59,802 bases of DNA from Exiguobacterium sp. KRL4 (lineage in GTDB: Bacteria > Bacillota > Bacilli > Exiguobacteriales > Exiguobacteriaceae): contig NZ_MOLV01000006.1 of assembly GCF_001870785.1 (NCBI RefSeq), positions 1-59,802 of the forward strand, written 5' to 3'. The notes under the pieces are model-generated. The model searched no databases, was not told the origin of the DNA, and was given only the letters and a program-made list of their open reading frames with translations. Shown in pieces: positions 41,653-49,987 of this stretch. Each line of letters starts with the position of its first letter. The stretch's first letter is position 1. The position numbers were made by a program, and so were the translations under genes.

Positions 41653-43760
41653 GCAAACCATTCCTTTCGTGATTTCATTTCGCCCCAGCAACGCCCGATT
41701 TCGATATCTGTCTTATTTTGGACGTCACCAAACGGATAACTTTCGAGCATGACGCGCTCAAACTCGCTAACTTCCGCATCCGTGATATCTTCCGGCACTA
41801 CCAGTAGTACCTCATCGTGTACGGTCGCCCATAACTGCCATCCTTTTCGCTTACACAGATCGTGTAGCGCAATCAGCGTTACTTTCGTTTGAATGGCGCT
41901 ACTCCCCTGGATAATTGCGTTAGTCGCCTGGCGTTCAGCACGACTTTTATCGCGATCATAACCACGAACTCGCTTCTTTGCGTCAGGCAAACGACGTTTC
42001 CGCTGCTCCCCGTCCATCCAAACGAAACCATGTCGCGCAGCATAGCGCTTATTTCCGTCAATCCACGCCTGGACCATCGGTAATCGTTTGAAAAAATCTT
42101 CGATAAATGCGTCAGCTTCCGGACGGGTAATACCGAGTTGTTGCGCAAGTGTCGCCGGACCAGTGCCGTACATACATGATAGGACTCCGACCTTCATCGC
42201 CTTACGTTCGAAAGTACCGTCGCCGCATTCTTCGTACGGTTTGTTATAGACTTCCGACGCCATTGAAGCGTAGATATCTCGACCGGTTGCGTAGGCTTCG
42301 AGTAGTGTCGGTTCTTGCGTGAAGTAAGCCAGCGCTCGGACCTCTTGTTGCGACCAGTCACCGCCCATGATGACGTGACCTTTCGGAGCATTGAATAGCT
42401 TCCGCGCCGATTTTGGTTGATTTTGTAAATTCACACCGTTACCGCCACTACTGAAGCGACCGGTTACGGTCCCATTCGGTCGGAACTGCGCATGAAGGCG
42501 CCCAGTTTTCGCATGGATCAATTCCGGAAGTCGCGAGATATACGTCGAATACAGTTTCATATCGCCTTTGTACTCGAGTAACTTCGCAATCGTCGGATAG
42601 TCTTTCGCAAGTGGCTTCAGCACCTTCTTAGCGTCGGTACTTTCTAGCTTGCGTCCGATCAACGCCTCAAGCGCCGGTTTCAGTTGGGCCGGAGAATTAA
42701 GGTTGATTCCGTTTAACTCTTCGACCAATTCCGCCTCAAGCGCATCCAGGCGTAGTTTCATCTCGCTACCGTACGTTTTCGCAAACTCAAGATCGATAAC
42801 GAAGCCATTGCGCTCCATATCGACGATTGCGTAAATCAGCGGGACTTCCACTTCTCGCATGTAACGCTCAATCGACGGCATCTTGGCGAAGTGTTTGCGT
42901 TGGAACTCGTACAGTTTCCAGGTAATATGCGTATCTTTCGCTGCATACACCATGGCGACGTCGAGCGGCACTTCCGCAAACTTGGCGTCCTTACCGAATA
43001 GTTCGCTAAAAGTATCGGAAGGTTCGTTTAAATACTTGGTCGCTAAGTTTTTGAGCGCCATCGACGGTTCATTTTCGTTAAGAAGTTGCATCGCCTCTTG
43101 CGTATCCCACGCCAAACCGCGCATATCGACGCCATGCCGGCGGAACATATGGATATCGTATTTGGCGTTATGCAAGACCTTACCGATGTTTTCGTTGGCG
43201 AGTATTGATTCCAGTCCCGCCAGTGCAGTCGCCGTACTAATTGACGTCTTTTCGACATGATCCGTCGGGACGTAATAATGGATATCCGCAGTCGGTGCCG
43301 TAAACGACATTCCTACGATCACATCGCTATACACGTCGAGTCCGGTCGTCTCGGTATCAACCGCAATAATCGGTTCCTGCTCGAGCACCGCAATCATATT
43401 CCAAAGACTTTCGAAGTCCCGCACCATGACGTAATTGTCCGGAGTATTCGCAACCATTTGTTTTAGCGTGGACACCCGTTCGATTTCGACTAAATCGCGG
43501 TACAGTGCTTGGGCTTCGGCTTTGCTGAATCGTTTAGCGAGTTTATCCGCATGGCGACCGATCTTACCGGCTTCGAGTGCCGCCTTGACGCGCAGTAACT
43601 TCGCTCGATCAGCGTCAGATAATTTAGTTGCCATTACACGCTGCCATGCGTCTTCCATCGATTCTGCCGGCTTTTGCTTGGCTTTGGCGCGAGATACCGC
43701 CGATTTTCGTGTTGCTGCCGCCTTATCAGTTGCATCGAGTTTCATTTCTACTAGCGCCAT
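41649..43760 (-). CDS. DNA polymerase I (family A) with 3'-5' exonuclease
   Basis: 703 aa from the ATG at 43760 (AAAGGAG 8 bases upstream). Exonuclease motifs AVDTETTGLD (about 137), KVLHNAKYDIHMF, YAAKDTHITWKLY. Polymerase motif A GGDWSQQEVRALA (about 467; DYSQIELR in E. coli Pol I), motif B KVGVLSCMYGTGP, motif C TVHDEVLLV (about 648). No 5' nuclease domain, as in T7-like polymerases. Likely the phage replicative polymerase. Confidence 0.95.
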   Translation of the reverse strand: MALVEMKLDATDKAAATRKSAVSRAKAKQKPAESMEDAWQRVMATKLSDADRAKLLRVKAALEAGKIGRHADKLAKRFSKAEAQALYRDLVEIERVSTLKQMVANTPDNYVMVRDFESLWNMIAVLEQEPIIAVDTETTGLDVYSDVIVGMSFTAPTADIHYYVPTDHVEKTSISTATALAGLESILANENIGKVLHNAKYDIHMFRRHGVDMRGLAWDTQEAMQLLNENEPSMALKNLATKYLNEPSDTFSELFGKDAKFAEVPLDVAMVYAAKDTHITWKLYEFQRKHFAKMPSIERYMREVEVPLIYAIVDMERNGFVIDLEFAKTYGSEMKLRLDALEAELVEELNGINLNSPAQLKPALEALIGRKLESTDAKKVLKPLAKDYPTIAKLLEYKGDMKLYSTYISRLPELIHAKTGRLHAQFRPNGTVTGRFSSGGNGVNLQNQPKSARKLFNAPKGHVIMGGDWSQQEVRALAYFTQEPTLLEAYATGRDIYASMASEVYNKPYEECGDGTFERKAMKVGVLSCMYGTGPATLAQQLGITRPEADAFIEDFFKRLPMVQAWIDGNKRYAARHGFVWMDGEQRKRRLPDAKKRVRGYDRDKSRAERQATNAIIQGSSAIQTKVTLIALHDLCKRKGWQLWATVHDEVLLVVPEDITDAEVSEFERVMLESYPFGDVQNKTDIEIGRCWGEMKSRKEWFA

Positions 43761-43783
43761 ATGCGTCACTCCTTTTCACTTTG

Positions 43784-44344
43784 TCAGTTAGATAGTTCTC
43801 GTTCTTCCCGCAATACTTCGGAAACGGCGATGATGCGCGCCTCGACCATCTCTTTCGGAATTGGTTGTCCGAACGGTAATCCCCAATCTTGGTCGATTCC
43901 AACGTTAATCTGATTACGTAGCCGGCTCGGCATACCGTGGATATGCCCGTGGATATTGAAGAGATTCGGTCGCTCACCGATATCCATCGGGTAATGCGTT
44001 ACAAAGACTACGATTCCGTGAGTCTTCATTTTCGTCATATACGGCATGACTTCGATACCTGCTTCGTTCTCTAGTCGCTTGAGCAAGTTACCGTGATCAT
44101 GATTACCTGGCCATAGCTTTAGTTTTCCGTTTAGTCGCTGAACACAAGCAACAATCCCTGACTGCGCCCCGATTCCAACATCGCCGATAATGTTCACCGT
44201 GTCTTCGTTGGTGACGACAGCATTCCAGTTGTTGATGATTGTTTCGTTCATTAAATCGATATCTTCACCGAAATGACTTCGTGTTTCCTCAAATTTCGGA
44301 ATGTTCTTATGACAAAAATGAATATCAGAAATGAAATACTCCAC
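43784..44344 (-). CDS. Metallophosphoesterase
   Basis: 186 aa from a GTG at 44344 (AAGGGGCGG upstream). Motifs FISDIHFCHKNI, NIIGDVGIG, LWPGNHDHG, VFVTHYPMDI and NIHGHIHG give the full set of metal ligands of calcineurin-like phosphoesterases. Phage homologues are often annotated the same way; substrate unknown. Confidence 0.88.
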   Translation of the reverse strand: MEYFISDIHFCHKNIPKFEETRSHFGEDIDLMNETIINNWNAVVTNEDTVNIIGDVGIGAQSGIVACVQRLNGKLKLWPGNHDHGNLLKRLENEAGIEVMPYMTKMKTHGIVVFVTHYPMDIGERPNLFNIHGHIHGMPSRLRNQINVGIDQDWGLPFGQPIPKEMVEARIIAVSEVLREERELSN

Positions 44345-44358
44345 TTGTATCCGCCCCT

Positions 44359-44775
44359 TCACGTATCAATCCGCTTAATCATTACCATTGCGCCGTCTCT
44401 GCGCTCTTTTACGAAACCCATTCGTGGAAAATACCGTTCATATAGTTTTTGGCGCCGACTATCGCTACCACCGACTACGAGCGCTATATTACGTGGACCG
44501 GCCCACGACGCTTCAAAGTCGGTAATCGCTTGTTTCGCAAATATCAAACCTTCTAACGAACCGTCGCCAGTCATGCGATCATCGAAATAATCGGTACGAG
44601 CGATTGCCTTGCGCTTTTTGGCGATGACTAACGCAACGTAAAAGTATTGGCGAGAATCCATTTTAGGAACATCGCTGATCAGCGAAACGTAGGCGGTCAT
44701 GCCGTTACTTAACTTTTTTCGTGTGTAGTAGTCATCGTAGCCAGCGCGTCGATCAACCTCCCGCATCCAATCCAT
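44359..44775 (-). CDS. Hypothetical protein, possibly acetyltransferase-like
   Basis: 138 aa. FYVALVIAKKRKAIA and the C-terminal RQKLYERYFPRMGFVKE recall GNAT folds, but the acetyl-CoA loop is not clear. ATG with AAGGAGG upstream. Confidence 0.55.
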   Translation of the reverse strand: MDWMREVDRRAGYDDYYTRKKLSNGMTAYVSLISDVPKMDSRQYFYVALVIAKKRKAIARTDYFDDRMTGDGSLEGLIFAKQAITDFEASWAGPRNIALVVGGSDSRRQKLYERYFPRMGFVKERRDGAMVMIKRIDT

Positions 44776-44787
44776 CCGGCGTCCTCC

Positions 44788-45195
44788 TTATAGCAGCGAA
44801 ACTTTCTCCCATTTACCGGCGGCCACAACTTCATCTTTCGCCCAGTATTCGGACTGCTCGCGGTTTTCGATAATGTACGCCGAGAAGCGGTCGACTCCGA
44901 TGATGACCGATGCCTCATCGAGTGAATATGGCATACCGTTATTTTTCGCACCCTTTACGACTAAGGCGCCGTCGCGGTCTTCTCGGACATATACCGTTTT
45001 AATTTGTGCCTTTTCGAATACATCGCTACCAGGGCGTTTGATTAAATAATCGTACGAGCTGACGACAAGTGGTTCTGCCACTTCGTAGCCATTGCGAATC
45101 AAGGCGACGGCTGCGGTAAGCTCCGAAAGTCGACCGGTTTGAGCGGATGTTAGTACTTCAGGCGTGAGTAATGCGTAATTAGTTGGCGTTGACAT
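44788..45195 (-). CDS. PD-(D/E)XK endonuclease-like protein
   Basis: 135 aa. TGRLSELTAAVALIRNGYEV, Asp in SSYDYLIKRPG, QIKTVYV as the (D/E)XK element; this is the pattern of small archaeal-resolvase or intron-nuclease-like PD-(D/E)XK proteins. Might cut branched or foreign DNA. Confidence 0.65.
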   Translation of the reverse strand: MSTPTNYALLTPEVLTSAQTGRLSELTAAVALIRNGYEVAEPLVVSSYDYLIKRPGSDVFEKAQIKTVYVREDRDGALVVKGAKNNGMPYSLDEASVIIGVDRFSAYIIENREQSEYWAKDEVVAAGKWEKVSLL

Positions 45196-45285
45196 AGATG
45201 TTCACCGTTCCTCTGCGTTTTATAGTTTCGTTTAGTACCTTCAGTCGGAATCGAACCGCCTTTACGCAATCCTGCGAAGATATGT

Positions 45286-45303
45286 CGCCGGGGTTAACCG
45301 GCG
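45286..45303. repeat. Hairpin between SSB and nuclease genes
   Basis: CGCCGG-GGTTAA-CCGGCG, 6-bp perfect stem. The nearby minus-strand GGTTCGATTCC looks like a tRNA T-arm but no cloverleaf can be drawn. Confidence 0.45.
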
Positions 45304-45323
45304 CAAATGTTACGTGGTTTTAA

Positions 45324-46064
45324 TTAGAAAGGCATATCATCATCTGTGAGTTCGATCCGACCGCTAGGATCATCGAAAGGATCGCGAACTGCTTGCACTG
45401 ACGGCTTACCTGCGACACGATCCGCGAGCTTACGGTCGAATTGATACAAGTCGTCGAGCTGTTCGTCTTCGCCTTTGTATTGCAACAGGGCTTCGAAGTC
45501 CTCGTCGGCAAATTCGACACCCTTCGACTTACCGAAGTTTTCAAGTTCTTTCGCATCCAATTCGTCTTCGTCAAGCTGCGTCAAGCTGACGGCCGTCGAA
45601 GTACTTTCGCCAGTCTTCGTTAGTTCAAACGCCAAGCTGTCGAGCTTCTTCGCTTTCTTCTGAACGACTGCGATGACTGCCTTCGCTTGGTTTTTCGTAA
45701 GGTCGACGTAGAGCTTTTCGCCAGTTTCGAGGTCGATCGCGGCCAAGATATAGCGTGGCTTCGGTTTAACCAAGTACGCCTGCTTGCGAATGGCTTCCGC
45801 AGTGCTTTCGTCTTTGGCGTTTTTAGCGTCGAGATAAAGTAACTCCGCCGCTTTGTGGTAAAGTGAGCGCTTTTCTACCGGAGTCGTATCGAAGACCTTA
45901 AAGACCGACGCTGCTTCGTAACCGACTACGTCGTCGAGCGAGTTGATGCGGACCTTATAAGAGCTGCCGGATTTGAAGCTGGCGAAGGTGCTTGCACGAC
46001 CGCCGTTGCCGCCTGACTCCGATAATGCCGATTGAATTGCCGTATTTCCTCGTGTAAATGCCAA
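45324..46064 (-). CDS. Single-stranded DNA-binding protein, phage gp32-like
   Basis: 246 aa from a TTG at 46064 (GGAGG 7 bases upstream; the ATG at 46079 lies within the RBS). Central YKVRINSLDDVVGYEAASVF and KPRYILAAIDLETGEKLYVD; the C-terminus ELTDDDMPF is the acidic tail by which SSBs recruit partners. Located with polymerase and nucleases. Call rests mainly on the tail and context. Confidence 0.75.
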   Translation of the reverse strand: MAFTRGNTAIQSALSESGGNGGRASTFASFKSGSSYKVRINSLDDVVGYEAASVFKVFDTTPVEKRSLYHKAAELLYLDAKNAKDESTAEAIRKQAYLVKPKPRYILAAIDLETGEKLYVDLTKNQAKAVIAVVQKKAKKLDSLAFELTKTGESTSTAVSLTQLDEDELDAKELENFGKSKGVEFADEDFEALLQYKGEDEQLDDLYQFDRKLADRVAGKPSVQAVRDPFDDPSGRIELTDDDMPF

Positions 46065-46219
46065 ATCGCATTCCTCCATTTGGCGCAGTGCGCCGTATAT
46101 TTTGCGTTACTGACGTACCTATGTCGCTATATATGTGAACCGCGTTTCATGCGTTCCAGGCGCCGTCCGATCGTGAGTGTGCGTGGTCGGGCGTTACCTG
46201 CAGCGTACGACTGCGAGGT

Positions 46220-46342
46220 TTAATAATACTTATCGAGAATTTTGTCGAGGATTACCGCGAGATACGCCAGGAAAACGCCGCCAATTGCGATAAGAACGAG
46301 TGCTATCGCTAATCCGGCGACGGCTGTTAGGATTGTCGTCAT
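46220..46342 (-). CDS. Small membrane protein
   Basis: 40 aa, one long hydrophobic helix (LTAVAGLAIALVLIAIGGVF) and DKILDKYY end. ATG preceded by GGAGGTACCAA, which also encodes the C-terminal GGTK of the upstream gene. Confidence 0.6.
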   Translation of the reverse strand: MTTILTAVAGLAIALVLIAIGGVFLAYLAVILDKILDKYY

Positions 46343-46560
46343 TTGGTACCTCCGTTAATTTGCGCCTTCAAATGCTCGATCCAATATCGATGTTGCGCAA
46401 TGATTCTGCTACATTTCATAACTTCGTCTTGGTTACGATACCAACCAAAGTTCTCGCACAACTGTGCTTTTTTGCGCTCATATTCAGCGCAAATACCTTC
46501 ATGAAATTCAAGGTCCGCAATCTCGCGCCGGTAACGTAGCTTTCGAAAAGGATTAATCAT
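46339..46560 (-). CDS. Small coiled-coil protein, member of a tandem family
   Basis: 73 aa, MINPFRKLRYRREIADLEFH start, WIEHLKAQINGGTK end. Similar in size, charge pattern and C-terminus to the next gene. Unknown role. Confidence 0.6.
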   Translation of the reverse strand: MINPFRKLRYRREIADLEFHEGICAEYERKKAQLCENFGWYRNQDEVMKCSRIIAQHRYWIEHLKAQINGGTK

Positions 46561-46769
46561 TTCGTACCTCCGTAAATTTCCGCCTTAAGTTCGTCAATTT
46601 TGGCCTTATACTCGTCAGCGGTAGTGATAAATAACGCGGATTCAGATACAGTACTCGCCATCATTGCGCAAAGTAAGTTCTCGTCATGTTCACGCTGAAG
46701 CCGCTTGAGTTCCGCAAGTTCGCGTCGGTAGCGGTAGGCGTGCAAGTACTTTCGGATTAGTTGAAGCAT
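46557..46769 (-). CDS. Small coiled-coil protein, member of a tandem family
   Basis: 70 aa from the ATG at 46769 (AAAGGGTG upstream). MLQLIRKYLHAYRYRRELAE start, AKIDELKAEIYGGTK end; clearly related to 46339-46560. Confidence 0.6.
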   Translation of the reverse strand: MLQLIRKYLHAYRYRRELAELKRLQREHDENLLCAMMASTVSESALFITTADEYKAKIDELKAEIYGGTK

Positions 46770-46785
46770 TTCGCTCACCCTTTCG

Positions 46786-47070
46786 TTAATAGACGAAGAA
46801 ACATTTAGGCAACGTAACTTCGATTGCCCTTAACTCCGCAGCACGTTCATCTTCGATAATCTGTAACTGGCGAGCTTCTTCGAAAGCCTGCTCGCGCTCA
46901 TCTTCGGTTTCAGCGACCCACATCGCGTAGTAATACTTCGCAGACGTCCGGATGCTTGCGTCAACAAGCAGTTGATAGTGATGCAGGCGCAATTCTACGA
47001 TGTCTTTGTATCGATGCCCGATCAGTCGCCACTGGAGCGTCAGTAAGAAGTGCTGTATGCGCCACATCAT
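46786..47070 (-). CDS. Small helical protein, probable family member
   Basis: 94 aa; MWRIQHFLLTLQWRLIGHRY start then charged helices (AETEDEREQAFEEARQLQII). Same layout of a basic amphipathic N-terminus followed by a coiled coil. Overlaps the next gene by 4 bases. Confidence 0.6.
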   Translation of the reverse strand: MMWRIQHFLLTLQWRLIGHRYKDIVELRLHHYQLLVDASIRTSAKYYYAMWVAETEDEREQAFEEARQLQIIEDERAAELRAIEVTLPKCFFVY

Positions 47071-47348
47071 TTGCGCAACTCCCGCAATCTTTCGGCAACA
47101 AGCGAATGCCTGATTAAGTGTTGATCGATAGCTTCTTCATACAAGTCAATAGCGCGAATCGCCCGATTATGGCCGCTTCGAGTGCCATCGAAAAAGTAAT
47201 ATGCCGCAGCTCTAGCTTGTTTCTTCCGTCGATATGTTTCGATTTGCTTTTCGTGATACGCAATTTCTTCAAGCGCCTCTTTGATGTCTTGTTTGCGGTA
47301 ACGTTCATGGCGCCTCTTGTCGAACCATTTTCGCAGAAGTTTAATCAT
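47067..47348 (-). CDS. Small coiled-coil protein, probable family member
   Basis: 93 aa; MIKLLRKWFDKRRHERYRKQ start, EALEEIAYHEKQIETYRRK helix, LRELRK end. Fourth in the run of related small genes. Confidence 0.6.
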   Translation of the reverse strand: MIKLLRKWFDKRRHERYRKQDIKEALEEIAYHEKQIETYRRKKQARAAAYYFFDGTRSGHNRAIRAIDLYEEAIDQHLIRHSLVAERLRELRK

Positions 47349-47557
47349 GCGTATTCCAACTCCATTTCCGCCGCTTCGTCGGTTTCATCGTAATCGACCG
47401 CATTAGCTCGCAAGTTTTCGTTAAACCGCGCAGTCACCAATTCAATTTGGCGTAGTTGCGATTCCGTTAATTCTTCAGTGACTCGTAGTGCCGGCATATT
47501 CGTGATTAGCGCAGTCAGTCGTGACGTTACGCAATCTGTAGTAAGTTCATAATCCAT
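47345..47557 (-). CDS. Hypothetical protein
   Basis: 70 aa, acidic (DYDETDEAAEMELEYA end), helical LTESQLRQIELVTARFNENL. ATG with GGAGG upstream; overlaps both neighbours. Confidence 0.6.
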   Translation of the reverse strand: MDYELTTDCVTSRLTALITNMPALRVTEELTESQLRQIELVTARFNENLRANAVDYDETDEAAEMELEYA

Positions 47558-47961
47558 TCGGTATCCTCCGTAGTTTCCGCAACTAACAACGCCGCCATTT
47601 CGTGTTTAGTCTTCTGTACCGCTCGATATGCGCCAATTGCGTCCACACGACCGAATAACTCCGCATCCATATCGGCTTCTTCGACAGTTCGCGCATTCGC
47701 AAACGCCCAGTCGCAAACCTCTCGCAGATATTCGACGGTGATGTTATTGCGGGTGGCGATTTCCTGCGCTACGGCGTCGAATTGCGCCCGAGTACCAAAA
47801 GCGTCGGGTAGCGTGAAGTATCGATCGGCCCATTCAAAAGGATGCTGCGCAAGTTTCGAGTTATTCCAGGATTTCGGGATATATGCGACGTTTAAGAAAG
47901 AGTCAGCACCCCAACCGCAGGCAAGCGGGATAAAGTGATCGAGTTCGAATTTAATTTCCAC
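47527..47961 (-). CDS. C-terminal half of a split HNH endonuclease
   Basis: 144 aa. Begins directly with the HNH core: FELDHFIPLACGWGADSFLN, VAYIPKSWNNSKLAQ (DH and N...N elements of HNH), but without the zinc-binding CxxC pairs usual in phage HNH enzymes. GTG start with GGAGG upstream, nested in the end of the preceding Zn-finger gene in another frame. The remaining helical part (TVEYLREVCDWAFAN) is of unknown type. Confidence 0.7.
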   Translation of the reverse strand: MEIKFELDHFIPLACGWGADSFLNVAYIPKSWNNSKLAQHPFEWADRYFTLPDAFGTRAQFDAVAQEIATRNNITVEYLREVCDWAFANARTVEEADMDAELFGRVDAIGAYRAVQKTKHEMAALLVAETTEDTEWIMNLLQIA

Positions 47962-48505
47962 TGACGATACCTCCGAAGATTTCGTGTTTTTGACGATGCA
48001 GGATCTCGTATTGCTGCGGTGTTAGCGGTTGATGCGGTAGGTTGCGGATTAAGGCGCGGCGTTTTCGATGGGCACGACGACTGGCTTCGGGATTTTCTTT
48101 TGCGTATTTACGCGAATACCCATTCCGTCTATCTTTATTTTCTTCATGATATTTGCGCATATATTCAGCTATTCGCTCTTTATTTTCTTGGTTGTATTTG
48201 CGTTTTCGTCCAGCTATTCGCTCTTTATTTTCTTCGTGGTATTCTCTGATTCGCTCTTTATTTTCTTCGTAGTATCCGCGGCTTCGCTCAGCTATTCGCT
48301 CTTTATTTTCTTTGCGGTATTTGCGCATCCGTTCGGCTATACGTTCTTTGTTTTCTTGACGATATTTGCGTTCACAATCTTTACACACTGATTTCTGCCC
48401 ATACTTACCTCGTTTATCCGCGTTAAACGCGTCTAACGACTTAACCTCGCCACACTTCATGCATTGTTTCGTGTCCTTCGTGGTGAACTCGATCACTCCG
48501 CCCAT
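47951..48505 (-). CDS. Zinc-finger repeat protein, N-terminal half of an HNH-type endonuclease
   Basis: 184 aa from the ATG at 48505 (AAAGG 9 bases upstream). Treble-clef QCMKCGEVKSLDAFNADKRG ... SVCKDCERKY, then six to seven copies of a 14-residue charged repeat (ENKERIAERMRKYRK type), then KRRALIRNLPHQPLTPQQYE ... IFGG, the segment that normally leads into the HNH core. The core is missing and is found in the next gene. Confidence 0.72.
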   Translation of the reverse strand: MGGVIEFTTKDTKQCMKCGEVKSLDAFNADKRGKYGQKSVCKDCERKYRQENKERIAERMRKYRKENKERIAERSRGYYEENKERIREYHEENKERIAGRKRKYNQENKERIAEYMRKYHEENKDRRNGYSRKYAKENPEASRRAHRKRRALIRNLPHQPLTPQQYEILHRQKHEIFGGIVSGN

Positions 48506-48535
48506 CCTCGCCACCCTTTCGTCGCCCGACGTAAT

Positions 48536-49162
48536 TTATTCACCAAATATCTTAATGCGTTGTGCTCGCAGTATTTCGTATTCTTCGCTAGTGATCGGCT
48601 TATGGTGCAGATTGCGGATTCGCGCACGACGGCGACCGGCACCGTTTCTAACCAAATTCCGATAACGTTCGGAGTTCTCTGACTTCCACGCAAGCAATCG
48701 ATCCGCTTCGCAATCACGGCAATTACTTGTGTACTGCCCACAGGGTCTACAGTAAAACTTGTGTCGCTCTTGATAACCCATACAAGTTGCGCATTTACGG
48801 AGATTAAAACCGTTGAGGTACTCCTTAATCCTTCCGCTCTTTTTTGTGCACTCGTTGCATATTGTTTGTAAACCGTGATACTCAGCCACGGGTAGTGTGA
48901 CCAAGCATTTATTGCATTTTTTATAACCACAAGCCTCCATAAAACGATCCCGATAACGTTGCCCTGGAGTTTTACGGGCTTTTCCGTATCGATTGGTGAC
49001 CTTAGTTTGTTTATAAGAAAGTAAGCACAAATAACAGCGCCCACCGTTTCGGAACTGCTCAGGTCGAAAGTAATCCTTGTGGTAAACAATCAGACATTTC
49101 GAACACTGTTTGAAACCAACCGACAGTAGGCGATGTTTTTCTTTTGTAGGTAACTTTTTCAA
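48536..49162 (-). CDS. Multi-zinc-finger protein related to HNH endonucleases
   Basis: 208 aa with at least four CxxC-type knuckle pairs (QCSKCLIVYHKDYF, CYLCL, KCNKCLVTLPVAEY, ICNECTK, KCATCMG, FYCRPCG, NCRDCE). The end RRRARIRNLHHKPITSEEYE ... KIFGE matches the tail of the 47951-48505 protein and also stops where an HNH core should begin. TTG start with a weak RBS. Confidence 0.65.
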   Translation of the reverse strand: MKKLPTKEKHRLLSVGFKQCSKCLIVYHKDYFRPEQFRNGGRCYLCLLSYKQTKVTNRYGKARKTPGQRYRDRFMEACGYKKCNKCLVTLPVAEYHGLQTICNECTKKSGRIKEYLNGFNLRKCATCMGYQERHKFYCRPCGQYTSNCRDCEADRLLAWKSENSERYRNLVRNGAGRRRARIRNLHHKPITSEEYEILRAQRIKIFGE

Positions 49163-49360
49163 AATTAATCACCCGTTTCTTGAAACTTATTCATACTCTG
49201 CCCCGTATGGGTATTTGTAGGCGTTGCAAAAGGCTACGGAATGTCACGCAATGTCTTTGAAAGAACACCGAAAGACACTCATTGACCGAATTTTTAACGG
49301 AAACTTCCGCAGTTATTGTGTACAAACGTGCTCATCTGCGATATGATAGGTCTATAAACA

Positions 49361-49374
49361 AGTTCATATGAACT
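49361..49374. repeat. 14-bp perfect palindrome
   Basis: AGTTCATATGAACT lies 6 bases behind the stop of the 49381-49698 gene, in gene-free DNA (49163-49380). Possible operator. Confidence 0.4.
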
Positions 49375-49380
49375 CGTAAC

Positions 49381-49698
49381 CTATTTCGCAAACACCGTAA
49401 TGACGACATTTTCGTGCAGCGCAAGTCGCATGATCAGCGCACCATTCCGGTACACTCGCGATGGCTCGCCAGCTTCGTTCACATGACGGCCGACGTACTC
49501 AGCGTTTTTGAAAGCGTGTTGAATCGCATGGTCCGCCGTAATACGGCAGGCTTGCGGATTGATCCGTTCGATAAAACGGACGATTGCGTGGTTGGTCGCG
49601 ATACAGCGTTTGAAGTTAATATCGTTGGTGAGATTGATTAGCGAAATGCGGCGTTTAAGAGCGGACTTTCTGCGGTTAATTATCGTGGATTGTTTCAT
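49381..49698 (-). CDS. Hypothetical protein
   Basis: 105 aa. Basic N-terminus (INRRKSALKRRISL), then NHAIVRFIERINPQACRITA, a pattern found in small phage and plasmid proteins of unknown role, and beta strands RVYRNGALIMRLALHENVVI. ATG with GGAGGTTG upstream. Confidence 0.65.
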   Translation of the reverse strand: MKQSTIINRRKSALKRRISLINLTNDINFKRCIATNHAIVRFIERINPQACRITADHAIQHAFKNAEYVGRHVNEAGEPSRVYRNGALIMRLALHENVVITVFAK

Positions 49699-49863
49699 AG
49701 TAGTTTCAACCTCCGTTGTGTTGGGAATAGATGCGTATCAAGAGCGCTGATCTCGTACTTATTTATGAGATATCGCCGGATACGAAATAATATCGTCTTT
49801 TCATAGCCCAAACTGACACAAAAATAAGTGAACTCTCTATTGAGAGACAAACTCAAGTTTTGT

Positions 49864-49905
49864 ATTATAGAGGTAAGCTGATGATGTTGGAAAAACAACA
49901 CCATC
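49864..49905 (-). promoter_or_regulatory. Candidate promoter with overlapping inverted repeat
   Basis: Minus strand TTCCAA, 17 bases, TATAAT (49869-49864). The -35 lies within GATGATGTTG ... CAACACCATC (49880-49905, 9 of 10 pairs), which would let a repressor block it. It would drive the 49381-49698 gene and perhaps genes beyond. A second hairpin (CTCTC-AAT-AGAGAG type) lies just downstream. Confidence 0.45.
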
Positions 49906-49945
49906 GCTCCTCGTTACAAACGTCGATGGGCAACATTGATTTTTG

Positions 49946-49969
49946 TACGGTCTACATTTATACGGTCTA
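49946..49969. repeat. Two TACGGTCTA repeats, 15-bp period
   Basis: Direct repeats at 49946-49954 and 49961-49969 behind the sigma-like gene; possible binding sites. Confidence 0.35.
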
Positions 49970-49987
49970 GAAAGATGTGGTAGTCTA

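Noticed and set aside
45230-45300. tRNA-like sequence (GGTTCGATTCC T-arm consensus on the minus strand)
   Set aside because: No matching acceptor stem, D-arm or anticodon arm can be drawn around it; treated as chance or a remnant.
48110-48370. Possible CRISPR-like array because of regularly spaced repeats
   Set aside because: The repeats are in frame, encode the charged ENKERI repeats of the zinc-finger protein, and have no unique spacers.
49695-49904. Minus-strand open frame of 69 codons
   Set aside because: No RBS; it covers the candidate promoter and inverted repeat in front of the 49381-49698 gene.
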